Source of the DNA: Bryum argenteum
Taxonomy: Eukaryota; Streptophyta; Bryopsida; Bryales; Bryaceae
DNA length: 64,000 nucleotides
Assembly (NCBI GenBank): GCA_037043015.1
Contig: CM073323.1
Location: forward strand, 14,009,758-14,073,757
Reading direction: 5' to 3'
The position numbers and the translations under genes were made by a program. The notes under the pieces were generated by a model. It was not told the DNA's origin and did not search any database. It was given only the letters and a program-made list of their open reading frames with translations. Positions 12,612 through 25,329 of the stretch are shown in pieces. Within the stretch, counting starts at the first letter, position 1, and each line of letters opens with the position of its first letter.

Positions 12612-13274
12612 AGCTAGGATTTGTTTCAAGTGTTTGATCCTAGGGTACAAGCTCTATTTTTTTCGAAGGATAGATATCATTAGGTACAAGCGCTATTCAT
12701 TTTGAAGGATTGTTATTATTTTCTTTCAAACGTTGAGAATATTCCGCAGTCGCTGCCTTTATGAATGATCCAATATTTACGCAAGGCAGAACAAAAACTG
12801 AGTCAAGAATGGTGGTTTTATCATGCTGTGCAAAAGGTATCAAATGATACAGACACTGCAACATAAAGCTTTTTGAGGTCTACAAAACTGACTATTTTAA
12901 CCTGCAGTTTTTTGATGATTTTGCATCTGAAACTTCTGAAACATGGAAGGGGTATTTCCCCACGTGCTTCCCAAGTACATTCAAGCATAGTTGCATTTCG
13001 GACTGCACAATAATTTGGATTGACATGGTGTGCATGACAAATGTGTAAGGCGAACGTACTTCCATGTTTATGATTCCTCTGCAAACGTTCACATTGTGAC
13101 ATACTCTGTGACATGCTTTGCAAGGACGACTAGAGTTGCGTTCTTTGCACAATAATCTAGTGTTCATATGCTGGGTATGACATACAAAAGTTATGCCTGA
13201 CGAATGTGTTTGGTGAATATACCTTTTTATCTTGTGTATGGATAACACTTTGTCACACGTGGAGTTGATGTATC
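12612..13274. other. unassigned intergenic sequence
   Basis: Nothing recognised. Two overlapping minus-strand open frames of about 100 codons (12821-13248) have no domain signature and I do not treat them as genes. Confidence 0.3.
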
Positions 13275-13858
13275 TTAACCCCTAAAGATCCAAGAGGACC
13301 AAATCGGGCTTTTGCTATTTTGGGCAGCTTAGATGAATAGGTTATAAGTAATATTTTTGCCTAAATTTTTTAATGGGTGCTCCCTATACTGCAAAGTGTA
13401 TGTGGTAAAATTTACAAAGCCAAATTCCAATTTTTGAGTCTTCTACAACAATTCTTGGTTTGCGAGCCGAACTGGGGCAGTTTAAATTTAGTATTTTTTT
13501 GAATTTTTTTTTTGGAAATATGTTCATGACCAAATCACTACTTAAGTTCCAAAGGGCCCCAAGTCAAAAAGTGTACCAATTTTACAAGGGCAGCCTCCAA
13601 AAGTGTCAAAAATAATATCAACAATGCCCAAAAAAACTTCGTAAACAAACTTTGGATGTTATAATCTCTCAAATGGTAAACATCCAACGGTCAATTTTTA
13701 TATCAGATACTGAAAATTGGCTTAGGTACAAGATCTTACGGTTGGAAGTTAAGAAAAGAATAAAAAAATTGTTTCGCACCTTGAAGTGCATAGAGGTAGA
13801 GAATTGGAGTTTTGAGGTTTTAAGCTCCCAAAAACACCCAAGGATCTTTAGGGGTTAA
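13275..13858. mobile_element. TTAA-flanked non-autonomous element (584 bp)
   Basis: Left end TTAACCCCTAAAGATCC, right end GGATCTTTAGGGGTTAA: a perfect inverted repeat of 17 bases including TTAA. The interior is very close to the elements at 28392 and 31744 (shared GAGGACCAAATCGGGC..TTTTGC start, a 'tgtggtaaaattt' block, the 'catccaacggtc' and 'agatcttacggttgga' motifs). Non-coding. Confidence 0.8.
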
Positions 13859-15114
13859 GAGTGGGAGATACTTTTAGATCTTTCACTATATTATTGATTT
13901 CTAAGCGGTTTTGGGATTTTTGAAACCAACATTTTTTTGGATTTTGTAGTTTTCTACCTCTGATTGTCGAAATTGAGGTATGGTATGTTTCTTTGCACGT
14001 TCACTTTAGAATCTCAAACTTACCTACTATTTGTACTACCAAGGAAGATTTCAACCATTGGAACCGCACCATTTGTGAGATCGTATCGTTCAAAGTTGGT
14101 GTGAGGGTTTTTTTTAACATTGTTTGAGAAACATAGTCTACTTTGTGCAGATGGGGACTTGATGATTCCTACCCAAACATTTTGCTCATATTTGTTTCGA
14201 TGTAGAACCAAGTTCGGTATACCCATGCAAAATTTAGAGTCATATGGCTTTTCAAACCTTCATGCAATTTATTTTATAGAAGAAGGTAGAAAAGCGAATG
14301 CTTTAGTAAAACATGAATTACTTTGAGTAGGTACGTCTACAAGAATCAAAATTTTCTTTTCTTTTCTTTTCTTTTTTTAATTATGATTTATTTTTTTAAA
14401 AAATTCTCAATCCCAATTTTTGAAGGTGCAAGGATGAACATAGAGTAACAATGGGCATGAATGAATTGCTTTGTGATTAAACTGTATAACGTTGTCTCAG
14501 ACAATTGTTTGGCTTTTTCATACAATGCGGGCCATGGCCCGTGTAACGCACTCTACGCCCAAACAATTTCCTTTATTTGTGCTTAGTTGTGCTCTAAAGT
14601 AGTTGTACTCTAAAATGAATACTGCAATTTGAGATGTACACTTAACGAATTTGGATGAATTGAGGCTTACATGATGATTATCGGCACGAGATGAATATAA
14701 TACCCTCTATTGTAAGTCATCTTTGGAAAGCCATTTCATGTGCCAAGAGAACTGTGTGTATAAGGCTCTAACTCCAATAGGGTTTTAGTAGACCTGTGAT
14801 CGAACGAGCCAGTGGCGTCAAGAGCGGCGACGAACATGCAATAGACGAGGCATGCAACAAAGCAGAGTCGCCTCGGAGGGCAACTAAGAAGCGCGGAAAA
14901 GAGGATGGAGGGGCAACAGACTATCGTACACAGCAAGGAGGAGCAAGATAATCTCCTGCGACTAGAGATGGAGGAGAGATTGAGAGAATAAAGTAGGGAG
15001 TAGGCTGGCATAGAAGGAAAGGAGGAGCATGATAACCTCCTACGACTACAAAATAATTCAAATGACCCCACTAAGGTCCTTTGGAGCTAACATGGGGTAT
15101 GTCAACGGAAACCG
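13859..15114. other. A+T-rich unassigned sequence
   Basis: Includes a TTTTC microsatellite near 14353-14378 and a purine-rich stretch (14830-15040, gaggag/gagattgagag) whose complement gives a Cys/Ser-rich open frame. That frame is a compositional artefact, not a recognised protein. Confidence 0.3.
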
Positions 15115-15448
15115 AGGTAGATAGAAACTAAGGGGCGGACGTGAATGAAGTGTCCATTTGTAGTGCTTATATCCCGATGGCCACCGGACAATGAGAAAAT
15201 TGGAACAATTCTACTTCCCCCTTTTGAGGGTGGTGACTATGACTACGCTAGTTTCTAGTGCCTTGAAGATACTTAACGTAGTATCCCCCAGAGCGCTTAG
15301 AGGTACCCATACAACAAGGTCCAAGGACCCCCCACAATAGTTGGGTGGACTATAGTGGTGAGCACCACACCGGCATGAGGAATAGAACCACGACCTCCTC
15401 ATTGGGAGCCATGAGCCCTAACCACCAAGCCAACAATTGTGGTCCTTA
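15115..15448 (-). mobile_element. tRNA-derived SINE, copy 2
   Basis: Reverse-strand copy of the SINE at 4613-4950, alignable along its whole length with many substitutions. The 5' end (near 15448) carries TTGGCTTGGTGGTTAGGG and the B-box-like GTGGTTCTATTCC. Flanking AACGGAAACCG (15104-15114) and AACGAAATCCG (15449-15459) look like an eroded 11-bp target duplication, so this copy is older than the first. Confidence 0.75.
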
Positions 15449-16330
15449 AACGAAATCCGCCAGTATACTAAGGTAGCAAGGAGTTGTAAGAGTCTAGTTG
15501 CAGTAAGGTCTATTATTAAAAGCACAATGTGAATTTAACCATCCGCCAAGTAACTCGCTAATTTGGTTCACGATTATATTTCTCTCATTCAATTAATACA
15601 TCGATTAAAATACGAAACAAAATAGGAAATTATTGTACTTCTGAATGCCCTTTTCGGGGTGAGATTTTAATATTCTTCTATTCACACAAGGAAAATGAGC
15701 GCCATCTGATTTCAGACCATATGGGCAGGTAGTATAACGAGTTAATGAAATTGACAAAATAATTAGTAACATCCAAAATCATTTCTAGGGTGCCGGCATT
15801 GATAACTCAAGACTTTCCTCAATTGTTTAATAAATTGATTGGTTCAAAAATAAAATAAAATAAAATAATAGACTCTAGCCTTGTGCATAACGAAATAGGG
15901 CCAAAATAGTCAGATTAATATTGAAAATTCCACCTCAAGTTGTATTTGGAATCCTTGTGTTCCAGCATCCACACCGCAACTTAACTTGGATGCCCAATTC
16001 CCTCCTCCACTTGCGTAGCATTTGCATGTACCAAGTGTTATTCTTTTCTTATAAAGACGTAGGGAGAAAAAAATGCACAAAAAAATGAGATGGCGTCTTT
16101 ATCATGAATTCATGATCATGCCTCCATTGCAACTATTTCAACAATGGTATGATAATGGTGCATATAACGATTCAATATAAGATAGGTAAATTCTGGATAT
16201 CAGCCACCGCCAAGCTCAAAGGAAGAAGAGAGACGTCTTCGTTCCAGCCCAGCCGCGTTTCGTTTGAATCCTGGGCAAGCCCCAGATCTGGTGTCACTGT
16301 GCTCCGGAGAACGCTCGACCGGCGCCCCTC
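15449..16330. other. intergenic sequence upstream of the second WRKY gene
   Basis: A+T-rich with an AAAAT microsatellite near 15848-15868. G+C rises sharply after 16190. No gene recognised. Confidence 0.3.
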
Positions 16331-16340
16331 GGATATTTAA
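16331..16340 (+). promoter_or_regulatory. possible TATA element of the second WRKY gene
   Basis: GGATATTTAA sits in G+C-rich surroundings about 165 bases before the ATG at 16503, which would give a 5' leader near 130 bases. Position and sequence are suitable, but there is no other support. Confidence 0.3.
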
Positions 16341-16502
16341 GTGCTGCCCAGCGCAATCTCTCTTCAAAGGAGGGCGACACTCTAACCAAAATTCCCCTAA
16401 CGCTGTGGAATGATGCGCGCACGACAGTCCCACACCGAGCTTTAAGACCTTTTAATACTCACTCTCTGACTTCTGCACTCGCACGGTCTCGTTGGGCTCT
16501 CG

Positions 16503-18804
16503 ATGGCCCGGAAGATGGAGGGCGAGAAGATCACCAATTCCACTGACGAGCAACCCGCAGTGGCTTTGGAGGCTGCGGACTCGCCCAAGGATCCGTCAAC
16601 ATGGGCGCAGTATGTGCATGACGCTCAGTACTTCGATTTGAGTTCGTTTTCTCCCCGGGGTCTGACCGTGTCGCCCCGCGGTGAGATGGGTGGTTTCCCC
16701 GACCTGGGGATCTGCCCCTCGCCACTGTTCTCTGATCAGTTCAAGCTCTTTCAGACTTGGAGTACGGCAACACCCAAGGTGAACAATTCCGAGTCTTCTG
16801 CGGTGGCCAACCCAACACCGCTTGCTGTCACCGCGCCCCCACCCGCGCCTGTTGCACCAGCAGCTGATCAGGCGAAGGAAGCCCAGAACATGGAGTTGGC
16901 TAGGGTCACGAACTGTGATGGTTTATCAACGTGTTCAAGCGCTGACAGTGACCCTTGTGATAGTAGTGATCTTTGTAAGGTCGGTACTAGTGAATCCACC
17001 GGCTCCGGAGAGGATGCTGGGAAGGGACGCAAGCGTAAGTCCGTCGAAAGGGACACAGTGACTAATGATGGCAGCGAAGGCGAAGATGTCGAAGGAGAAG
17101 ACATAGAAGTCGAGAACCGAGCTCAGAAATCGTGAGTTGACTAGTTCCACTGCTTGGATCCCTCTGGAATTTGGGCCGCAATCGTACCTGTGGTTGTGTA
17201 GAAGACTGATTGGGTTGTTCATGGTAGTCTTTGCTGAATACTCACCTCCATCGATTTTGCTGTCGAATGTCAGGGTTAAGCAGCAGAAGATGAAGGGTCC
17301 AAAGAGGCTACGGGAGCCCCGTTATCAAATTAAAACGAGAACTGAAGTTGATATCATGGACGACGGCTACAAATGGCGAAAGTATGGTCAGAAGCCTGTG
17401 AAGAACAGCCCTCATCCAAGGTACTTTGTTCTTCCTCGTGCCGTGGCACCCGCATGTTCATGAGAGGAATTAGGGGCAAGCATTGAAAAGAGAATCTCTT
17501 TAGCGCTGGTATTAGAGTCCTGATGGTAGATCCATGAAAGCTGCTCAGTGTCGTTTAGCTGTCTGCAACTTTACGTTACTTCACCCGGCGAGAGCGGAGA
17601 TCGTAAGAGACGCGAGCCTGCACGAACCTGAAGTTCCGCCGTACGCATAGTAACATTATAGTACTTGTAGTCGTCTCCAAGTTGTTGAAGATGATCAAGA
17701 AGCAAGTTCATACGAAGATTCATCAATCTTGGATTCGTTTGTTAAGAGGTTCCAACAGCTGTTTAGAGCGTCGGCATGCAACGTTTCTCAGTTTTATCGG
17801 GAGTTGTAGATCGAAGTCGAAACCCGAAGTCGGCATTAACCGGTTGAGGCGAGTGCCTTCCTAATGGCTACAATACCCTGATGAGTAAGATAGTGCGAGT
17901 GTAGACCGGAGAACAGGCTCACAGTAACAGACTTGTTGCATTAGAATGTGGAGGAGAGGAATTGATCGAGAACGATCGTTTCGTGTGCAGGAACTATTAC
18001 CGCTGTACAACTACGAATTGCCCCGTGCGCAAACGCGTGGAAAGATCGACGGAGGATCCAGGCTTGGTAGTAACGAGCTACGAAGGCACGCACACGCACC
18101 CTAAAGTGACACAACCGAAGCGGACACCATCCGGCAATTACTCCACATACGAACCTGCAGAGAGCTTATCTGACGCTCTAAACCAGCTCAACAACAGACA
18201 ACATCAAGCTGCAACGAATTCGACCCCACCGATGCCGCCAGCTGGGTTGGGACTCCCCAATCTCGGCCAGCTCTTCCCAGGATGGGGTCAAATGATGAAC
18301 CGGCAGGCGATGCCACCCGTGGGACCATCTTTCAACGACAACGTGGGTCTGATGATGGCGTACCAAATAGTGCGGTTGCAATGGGAATTGCAGGCTAAGG
18401 TGCAGCAGTTCATGAGTTACAATGCGCAGCAAGGTTTCGGAGCCGGACTGCCGAAGATGAACCCTTTCATGAATCCCTTTCTGGATCCTCTGGGTTCGGC
18501 AATTCCAGATTTTAATGCCTTGCTCTCGAACTACGGGGAGGGATCGGAGGCCGAGGACTTCACTCAGGAGAGACCTAGTTTGCCAAAAGTTCCCGAAACC
18601 TTGACTAGTAGCCTTCTCTCTCGACGTGCCGCCATGCGATCTGGTAGTCCCTTGAATCCGAACTTGCAAAACGCTATGAAGATGCAGCAGTTAATGAGCC
18701 AGGCCATGGCTGGCTTCCATCAAGCAGCTCTCGATCAACAGGACCATAGCTTAGGTGAAATAGCTGATCAGGGCCTCGCCCCCGATCAGCGCCGCAATCA
18801 ATAG
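16503..18804 (+). CDS. WRKY transcription factor, group IIc-like, 529 aa
   Basis: Three exons: 16503-17131, 17274-17420, 17991-18804; introns of 142 and 570 bases. The product is 529 residues. A basic GKGRKRKS patch precedes the domain. [17 protein letters not shown] leads into [12 protein letters not shown], a context typical of group IIc. WRKYGQK is at residues 244-250 and the C-X4-C-X23-H-X-H zinc finger uses C264, C269, H293 and H295. The second intron again follows PHPR. The C-terminus is Met/Gln/Asn/Pro-rich (for example [13 protein letters not shown]). Compared with the gene at 6662, intron positions, phases and motif numbering are identical, so the two are tandem paralogues with divergent flanking regions. 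The expected role is nuclear binding of W-box promoters in stress or developmental control. Confidence 0.92.
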
Positions 18805-19408
18805 TTTTGTCACTAGGACTAGTTTGCAGAGAGCCTGTACATAATTTTTTCCGATCAAATGATATCAATTTTTTCCAAGCTCATGCACGTCTGTATGTCC
18901 CAACTCTTACCGGATGATCCTCCGAAACAAACCATGGTCCGATCTGCCGGGGAAAAACAGACCTATCTGGCTATATTATCGGCGTACATGGCTTGCTGGC
19001 ACGACAATTGTAAGCGGAAAGTGTGGATTCAAACACCGCTCGCATTCTGTTTCGGAACATTCGATTTTTGTAACGCACTCAGCACATATTGTGGATCTGA
19101 ACGCATTCTCCACGAGGCTTACTGCAATAGGAATTGCTGCAATGGGACCGGCCGTTATTTCACTGGCTCGTGGAACGGGACACTCAAAGCACTATTCTTA
19201 GAAAACGCTGAGATTGATTGCCGCTCCATTCCCCATGATTCTGTCCTGCGATGACTTGTTGACCCGATTTGTATAATTGCTAGCTAAGCTGACCAATAAA
19301 ACAAGAAGGGCTGACCACATTGCAGTTATCATTACTCATAAAATATTCTTCCTTAACAGTTATCCTACATTGTAGCTATGGCACCGTAACCTAAAAGCAA
19401 CAACAATC

Positions 19409-19708
19409 CAGCCCACAGCCGCCGCTACGCTGCACGACTCCTTCGTCCGAGTGTGGTGTCGTCACAACATTCTTGCCTCTCTCTCACCCTCTGGGGACAA
19501 AGTCAATTGGGTACTTGCAGGGCCCCTTGCTGACTACCACCCCCTCCGTAGGGTCCCTCTCCAATACAACCTCACAGATAGCTAGATTGCAGTCCTTTGA
19601 GTCTACGTCTAGTTGGCCCTGCGCCCTGGCCGGTTTCCGGCTGGGGGCCACCATGTCCCCTTTTTTTAATAGCAATTGAATATTTCAATTTGTCTCAAAA
19701 AAAAAAAA
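19409..19708 (+). mobile_element. retroposed sequence with poly(A) tail and 16-bp target duplication
   Basis: Perfect direct repeats AAAAGCAACAACAATC at 19393-19408 and 19709-19724 flank a ~300-base G+C-rich insert that ends in an A-run. The 3' part (..GGGGGCCACCATGTCCCC, a T-run, ..TTTCAATTTGTCTC, A-run) resembles the 3' end of a plant LINE. The 5' end looks truncated. It lies about 600 bases downstream of the second WRKY gene. No intact protein. Confidence 0.7.
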
Positions 19709-20240
19709 AAAAGCAACAACAATCGAAGCTTTCCGACTGTTTTGTTGTATTTTTACGCGAATGAATCAATGAAAGCTGATTTCGTTGCCCAGAATCATTG
19801 CCTTCCCGCTGGCGGACATTTCATTTTTAGTTTACGAGGTCACGTAAGTCGTCGGGCAGCACCAAGTAAATTATGCCCCATTTTCTGCGGCGGGTATCGA
19901 ACCTTTTTGTTTCTCTTGGAATTTGTATTGAATAGTTCGGTATATGTACTGTACTGTCAAGGACGCAGACTTAGGCGTCTACATCTGTCACCTAATCGGT
20001 AATACCTGTAGAATACTGTTGGCGGTAATATACTGTGTCCTGATTTCTTTCCATCTTTGGGATATTACTCCTAGTTTGGATTTTCTACCCCACATTTTTC
20101 TACAGGAATGCATTATTGTCCGGCTTAGAGAGTTACCATGACGTGCCTTAGTTGTTGCAAGACTCACATGAACTTCATCGTAATGTGGGATTCCCATGGC
20201 AGACAGTATTGTAAGGATGAATCTTCATAAATTTATGGAA

Positions 20241-20560
20241 GGGAGAGTGCTCAAAAATGGCTCAAATTTCAGATTTCCCCATCTGTGACGAAGATAATAA
20301 TGGAAGTAATTTCATGCATGGGAAAAATCATGTCATTCCACAATCATAGTGGATTCATGATTTTTGGACTCTTCTACAATTTGCTATGAATTTTTGAAAG
20401 CGGTAGATCACAGGTGTTTTTAAAATGGTGTCCCAATCTTGAACCCCATAATGTTTGCCGTGAGTACATGCTACTGTTGAGTGAAGAAGCTATTATGTAC
20501 ATGTGGGTTGAGAAGTCTAGTGCTCCATTGTTGATCCGCTCCAGTTTTGAGCACTCTCCC
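20241..20560. mobile_element. MITE with GGGAGAGTGCTC inverted ends (320 bp)
   Basis: Left end GGGAGAGTGCTCAAAAATGG, right end CCAGTTTTGAGCACTCTCCC: an inverted repeat of about 20 bases with one mismatch. No coding capacity. I could not find a clear target duplication, so the superfamily is open. Confidence 0.7.
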
Positions 20561-20630
20561 TTAAGATTTGTGTGATTGTTTCATTTCAAATGACATTAAG
20601 ACTTTCCAATCATGCAAGAGGCTTACTATC

Positions 20631-20866
20631 AACCCTTGAAGTGGAAATCGATTACAATCCACCACGAAAGATATGTTGTTTTTGCTAAAACTGAAACTTT
20701 GAGTTAATATGACTTACGATGAGTTGGTAAAATTTGATTAATTTTGATGAGTAGACTAATAGTCAATTATAAACAAGTTCCTACTGTTGGGTTTTCGAGA
20801 ATAGAATTCGAAATAACTTTGTTCTGAATGGATTTTAGATATTGAGCTTTTTCCTTGAGGGGTTAA
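20631..20866. mobile_element. possible small TTAA-family element
   Basis: Right end CCTTGAGGGGTTAA is typical of the family. The left end TCAACCCTTGAAG is a plausible, mutated partner. About 236 bases, non-coding. Pairing of the ends is inferred. Confidence 0.35.
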
Positions 20867-23800
20867 GACTTAGATTTTGTCATGATATGTCTACACTTGA
20901 AACGATCCCGCATGTGCATTTGCCCTAAGAGCTTGCACTTGCGAATAAATTTGTTCAATGTCCAATCTTTGAAAGTACTTGAGCAAGCATATATTCGCGT
21001 TTTTAGGAGATCAAAATCGCTAAGAAGCCCATTGCAAATGCACACTCTTATGCTATATCACATATAAGTATAATATCGTTCATGCGTACGTTGTAATCTT
21101 TTAGAAAGGTTATTAAAGAATGATAACCTTTCCTTCACTCTTCAATCATAGAACTAATTTGACAAATTAACTCGTTTAATTTGATACACTCGGGAATCAA
21201 CACCTCTAGATATGTATATATGGACATTATAAATTCCTTGAAAAAGCATGTACAGCTTCGTATGGTTATAATTTTCCCTTAAAAGCTTGGCACAAGAATT
21301 GAAAACTAGTAATTAGATTGTTTGTATGTTGCACAACAAAAAAAAATTATTGCAAAGTATTGCTTAGATTTAGAGAATCATTGTGTAAGGTGACATCAAA
21401 GTCTTCCCTTGTGGAGTACCTAACCTTTATAGTAAAGCACAAAAAGCTTGCAATCAATCAAGCCAGTTTCACAAGCTATCCATTAGAGTTATTACGTGTG
21501 GATCAAGGTATTTCAGTCAATGTAACCAACAAGTTATAAACAAGATACTTTTCATAGCATAGTATTGTCTTTTGGTATATCTATTGACTTCATCCCACGC
21601 TAAACAATTTGAGTTTCAAAAGTTCATTTGCTAGAATACCCAATTTCACATTGATGTAGATTTGTGAAAGTTTACTTTCTAGCTATCCATCCAAACAACT
21701 ATTACAGACAACTAGAAGATAGAGAATCACATTCTCTTTTTGTGTGCTAACTCTTACTGGAACATAGCTCTTTGAGATACTATTCCCCATGAATGATTCT
21801 AAAGTCATTGTGGTCATCATTTTCGAGTGGCTAGGAATTCAAGATTTTTTTTTCGTTTTCTTATTTTCTGGAACCAATTGTCGTAATAATCTATTGACGA
21901 ATTCAAGATTATTGAGCGGCATGCTGCAACACTTGTCTGATCTGGTGCAACATCATCATCAGGGTTCCTGAAGAACAGTAACTCGGTAACTTTCTGAATT
22001 ACGTGTTTCGAGTCCACTTTATCCAGCCAACGTCGGTTAATACCTGTAGAGCACACCAACAATGGATATCTTTCGGAGTAACAAATCTGCATCCAAGTAA
22101 AGTCAATGTCCGTGTCATTGAGTGTCAAGTCTCAAGGATGATGGGAAGAATTTTCTGGTTATTCATCCATACCCACTACTCAAATGGAGGAAATCCTAGC
22201 ACTTTTATGGATAACATTGTTTAATTGAATCAGCAACATTTTCAACTTCAAAATTATGAAAGTATAGCGGTCGATGTTATTGTGTGAAATATTTTCGTAT
22301 AAGGAGAATAGCCTTGCTTAATTTGTAGAGAACGACATCATGCTGCTAAAGCATGATTGGAACATGATGGCTTTACTTTCAGATTAACAATCAAAAGAAG
22401 TGTCAGTTGCTTCTTACTAGGTTCATTGATTGTTTTTATACCATTGTTGTTATGTCGTGTGGGCATATCATGAAGGGTATGATTCACAAACACGATATTT
22501 ACGCCAACCTAGTAGGGGTATGTTGTTATTCTTCTTCTTTTTCTTCATTCATTGTATAGAACGTGTTGTTCAAGTCTGAGGTTCATCATTGCTACTTAGG
22601 TGCTTAATTTGTTTTGTTTTTATCTACTTTGGTGTGAGGTGAGTATGATCTTCTCCTATCTTAAATTATGACATACATGTAGCTTATGATGAGGCATTCT
22701 TTTCCACAAATTCTATGAGTACAATATCAAGTTGGGCTTTGACAAGTTCCATTCATTAATGTGTGGACAAGTGTGATATCTCCACCAAGTTAAATGACTC
22801 GTTCCACCATAAATAAAGTCAAGTTTGGGGAAAAAAAGTCAAGCTCTCGTTTGGGCCCACAAACAACGAAGGATTAATACTTTTATACGAAGTAGGTGGA
22901 AGCGCAAGTCAATTTTACTGGGCCGTCTGCAAAGGTAACCGTGTCTCAGGCACAATAGACTCGCAGGTGCCGATCGCACGACAGAATTTACTAAACCTGG
23001 TGGCAAGTGCATGTGATTTCATTCATACGTAGACTCACTCGTTTCACATTCGCCTAATGTTGTCACAAAGGAGTCGGAACTGTGCCGAGAACCAACCTGA
23101 ATCAATCTCAAACTGAATAATTTATGAAACTACAGTATGAGTCGCAGAGAACATTGCTCCGTCAGGAAACTACCCCGCCAAGTATCATGCTACTTTTGGT
23201 TGGTTCGTGATTGTACTTCTCTCAGTAGATTAATGCATTGAATAGTTCTCAAAAATAAGGCTCCGTCAGTATGTATTTTTCTGAATTGATTAAAAAATAT
23301 ACTCCACCATGCTGATAATTTTGTTCTTTATCGTTTGCAAGTGGGTATATGTTCACGGTAGGCATATTCCAGAGCTGATACTTGTGCAGGAACCAGAACC
23401 GAACTTTCGTGTTGTCCGTCAAAGTCGTGTACTGCTGCAACTCGATCCTGCAAGTGAACCTGTCGGTTTCTTCATGATCGAATGGCGTGAGAGCATGTCC
23501 ACGAATTCGCACTTCCGGTTTTATTGATTGAGAACTCTGGCGAGCAACTTGTCTCCGAGCTTCATACCATATGTTTTAACTCCATCCGCCGATTAATTAG
23601 CGTGGATCAGGTTGCCTTGATCTTTTCTTGTTTGAAACGATCAGTGTATTGATTACTTGTGAAAGTGACGATACATGAGCTTGAAAAGGAACTTACTAGT
23701 TATCAGGTTTGAGCATGAGCTTCAGTTTGGACTGTATGGTATCATACGTTACCGATTTGAAGATCGCAAGATACAGTAACGGAGTGACGGACTAGTGGCC

Positions 23801-24662
23801 ATCCAAGCGAGCGCGAACTGACCACACGCCAATGCGCAATCGTCGGCACGTGATGAACAGTATAGAAGTGTACTTTCGGGGACATCGATGTATCTGTCCC
23901 CGGCTTGAATGTGAACCATCTAATAGTAGCATGATGGGAAGTTGCAGTAGATGCCGTGGACTGGCATGTGATCGACGTGGGGAGGTCCATTAAGGAGTGT
24001 AGGCAGTTGACTCTAGAATACTTTGTTGACAATAGGGTCAACTCTGATCAGCGGGGTAGCGATTTCGTATGTGTAATTCTGGTAAGTGATCGACCGAAAA
24101 TAAGGTCACTGATTTGGCTCGCACGCTCAGCGCCCTCCCAAAGCAGCTCGAGAGTTCAGTTGGATTGTAGCCGAGAGATCCAACTAATTATGGTTCGTTA
24201 CAATAGATTATTATTTTGTTGCAAAACCCGCCATGTGGCCAGCAGAGATTTATGGAATATTTGTGTGACGTCTGTGTCAAACTTATGGGCCCTGCTGTCC
24301 CGCTACCACTTCGTTCATCACCTGAATGGCGGTATTTCGATTGTTTTCTCACCCCCTGGTCAATGCATGATTCTTCCTGTCAGAGATTAGTCCACTCCTC
24401 GTGGAAAAAGGTTTAGGATTCCGGTCTCTCTACTTTGTGTTTGCCTTTTAATAGAAAATATGGTAAACTCAACTCTCTCTCGATTGATCGCCTTCCCGCT
24501 TGGCAGAATCAAGCAAACAGTAAGGTCCTCCCAGTCATGTGAAGACGAATAGGCTGTCTGTATTTCCTTTCTTTGTGCGAAAGGATGAAGTGGAGCGAGC
24601 GAATGGAGGCCCATGTCTTGAGTTAGCGTAAATAGAGTGTCGATTTTGTTCCTAATGATGCG
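20867..24662. other. long gene-poor stretch
   Basis: No gene recognised on either strand. A minus-strand open frame at 23249-23512 and a plus-strand frame at 23956-24390 have somewhat gene-like composition but no domain I can name. They could be relics of exons. Confidence 0.3.
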
Positions 24663-24743
24663 TATTGTGAGCACATGCTATGAGCAAGAAAGTAGGGATT
24701 TTGTATTGTGAGCACATGCTATGAGCAAGAAAGTAGGGATTTT
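24663..24743. repeat. tandem duplication, 41-bp unit
   Basis: The unit tattgtgagcacatgctatg.. at 24663-24703 is repeated without mismatch at 24704-24743. It directly abuts the MITE at 24755. Confidence 0.85.
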
Positions 24744-24754
24744 TTCTAGATTGA

Positions 24755-25320
24755 GGGCCGCTTCACACTATGGCCGTCCAAGCCGAGAGGCCGTGGAATT
24801 GAGAGTCCAAACTTTGTTGAGAGTCCAAAGAAATTTACTGAAAATAGCCAATAAAACATTGTAATTGGGGCCTTTGGTCGGGCATAGTTTGAAGCCTCCA
24901 AAGGCCAAGCCCAAAGTCAAAAGCTTTGGCCATGAACTCCCATGGCCTCTCACCTTGGACGGCCGTAGTGTGAAGCCTCCATAGGCCAAGCCCAAAGTCC
25001 AAACCCATATCACTTAATTCCTTGTCCAAGGCATCTTTTTGATCTAATAGCCAAGATCTTGTCAGTATTTGAAAATTTTATGAATAAAATGTGACGGCCT
25101 CTCGACCATAGTTTGGGCTTGCAAAATGCAAGACCCAAACAAATGCCTAGAGGCCATCACCTTGGTCAAAAAGCGTTGCCACATAGCCCATCTGGAGAGC
25201 GACGGCTGGTGGACTTTGGCTTTTAGTGTGAAGGCTCGAGAGGCCGAAACTAGGTTTCCTGCAATTTCATTGGTTGAAATTGACGGCCTCTTGACCTTCG
25301 GCCATAGTGTGAAGGGGCCT
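24755..25320. mobile_element. PIF/Harbinger-like MITE (566 bp)
   Basis: Left end GGGCCGCTTCACACTATGGCC, and the right end in reverse complement AGGCCCCTTCACACTATGGCC, form inverted repeats of about 21 bases. A 3-bp duplication TGA flanks it (24752-24754, 25321-25323). GGGCC-type ends with a 3-bp target are typical of PIF/Harbinger (Tourist) MITEs, though TGA is a departure from the usual TWA. The centre contains internal repeats of 'gaagcctccaaaggccaagcccaaag'-type sequence, which create meaningless Gly/Leu-rich open frames. Confidence 0.7.
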
Positions 25321-25329
25321 TGAGAATGA

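Noticed and set aside
18178-18669. 163-codon minus-strand open frame
   Set aside because: Antisense shadow of the third exon of the second WRKY gene.
18859-19254. 131-codon open frame after the second WRKY gene
   Set aside because: Lies in the likely 3' untranslated region, has no domain, and overlaps a second frame of similar length.
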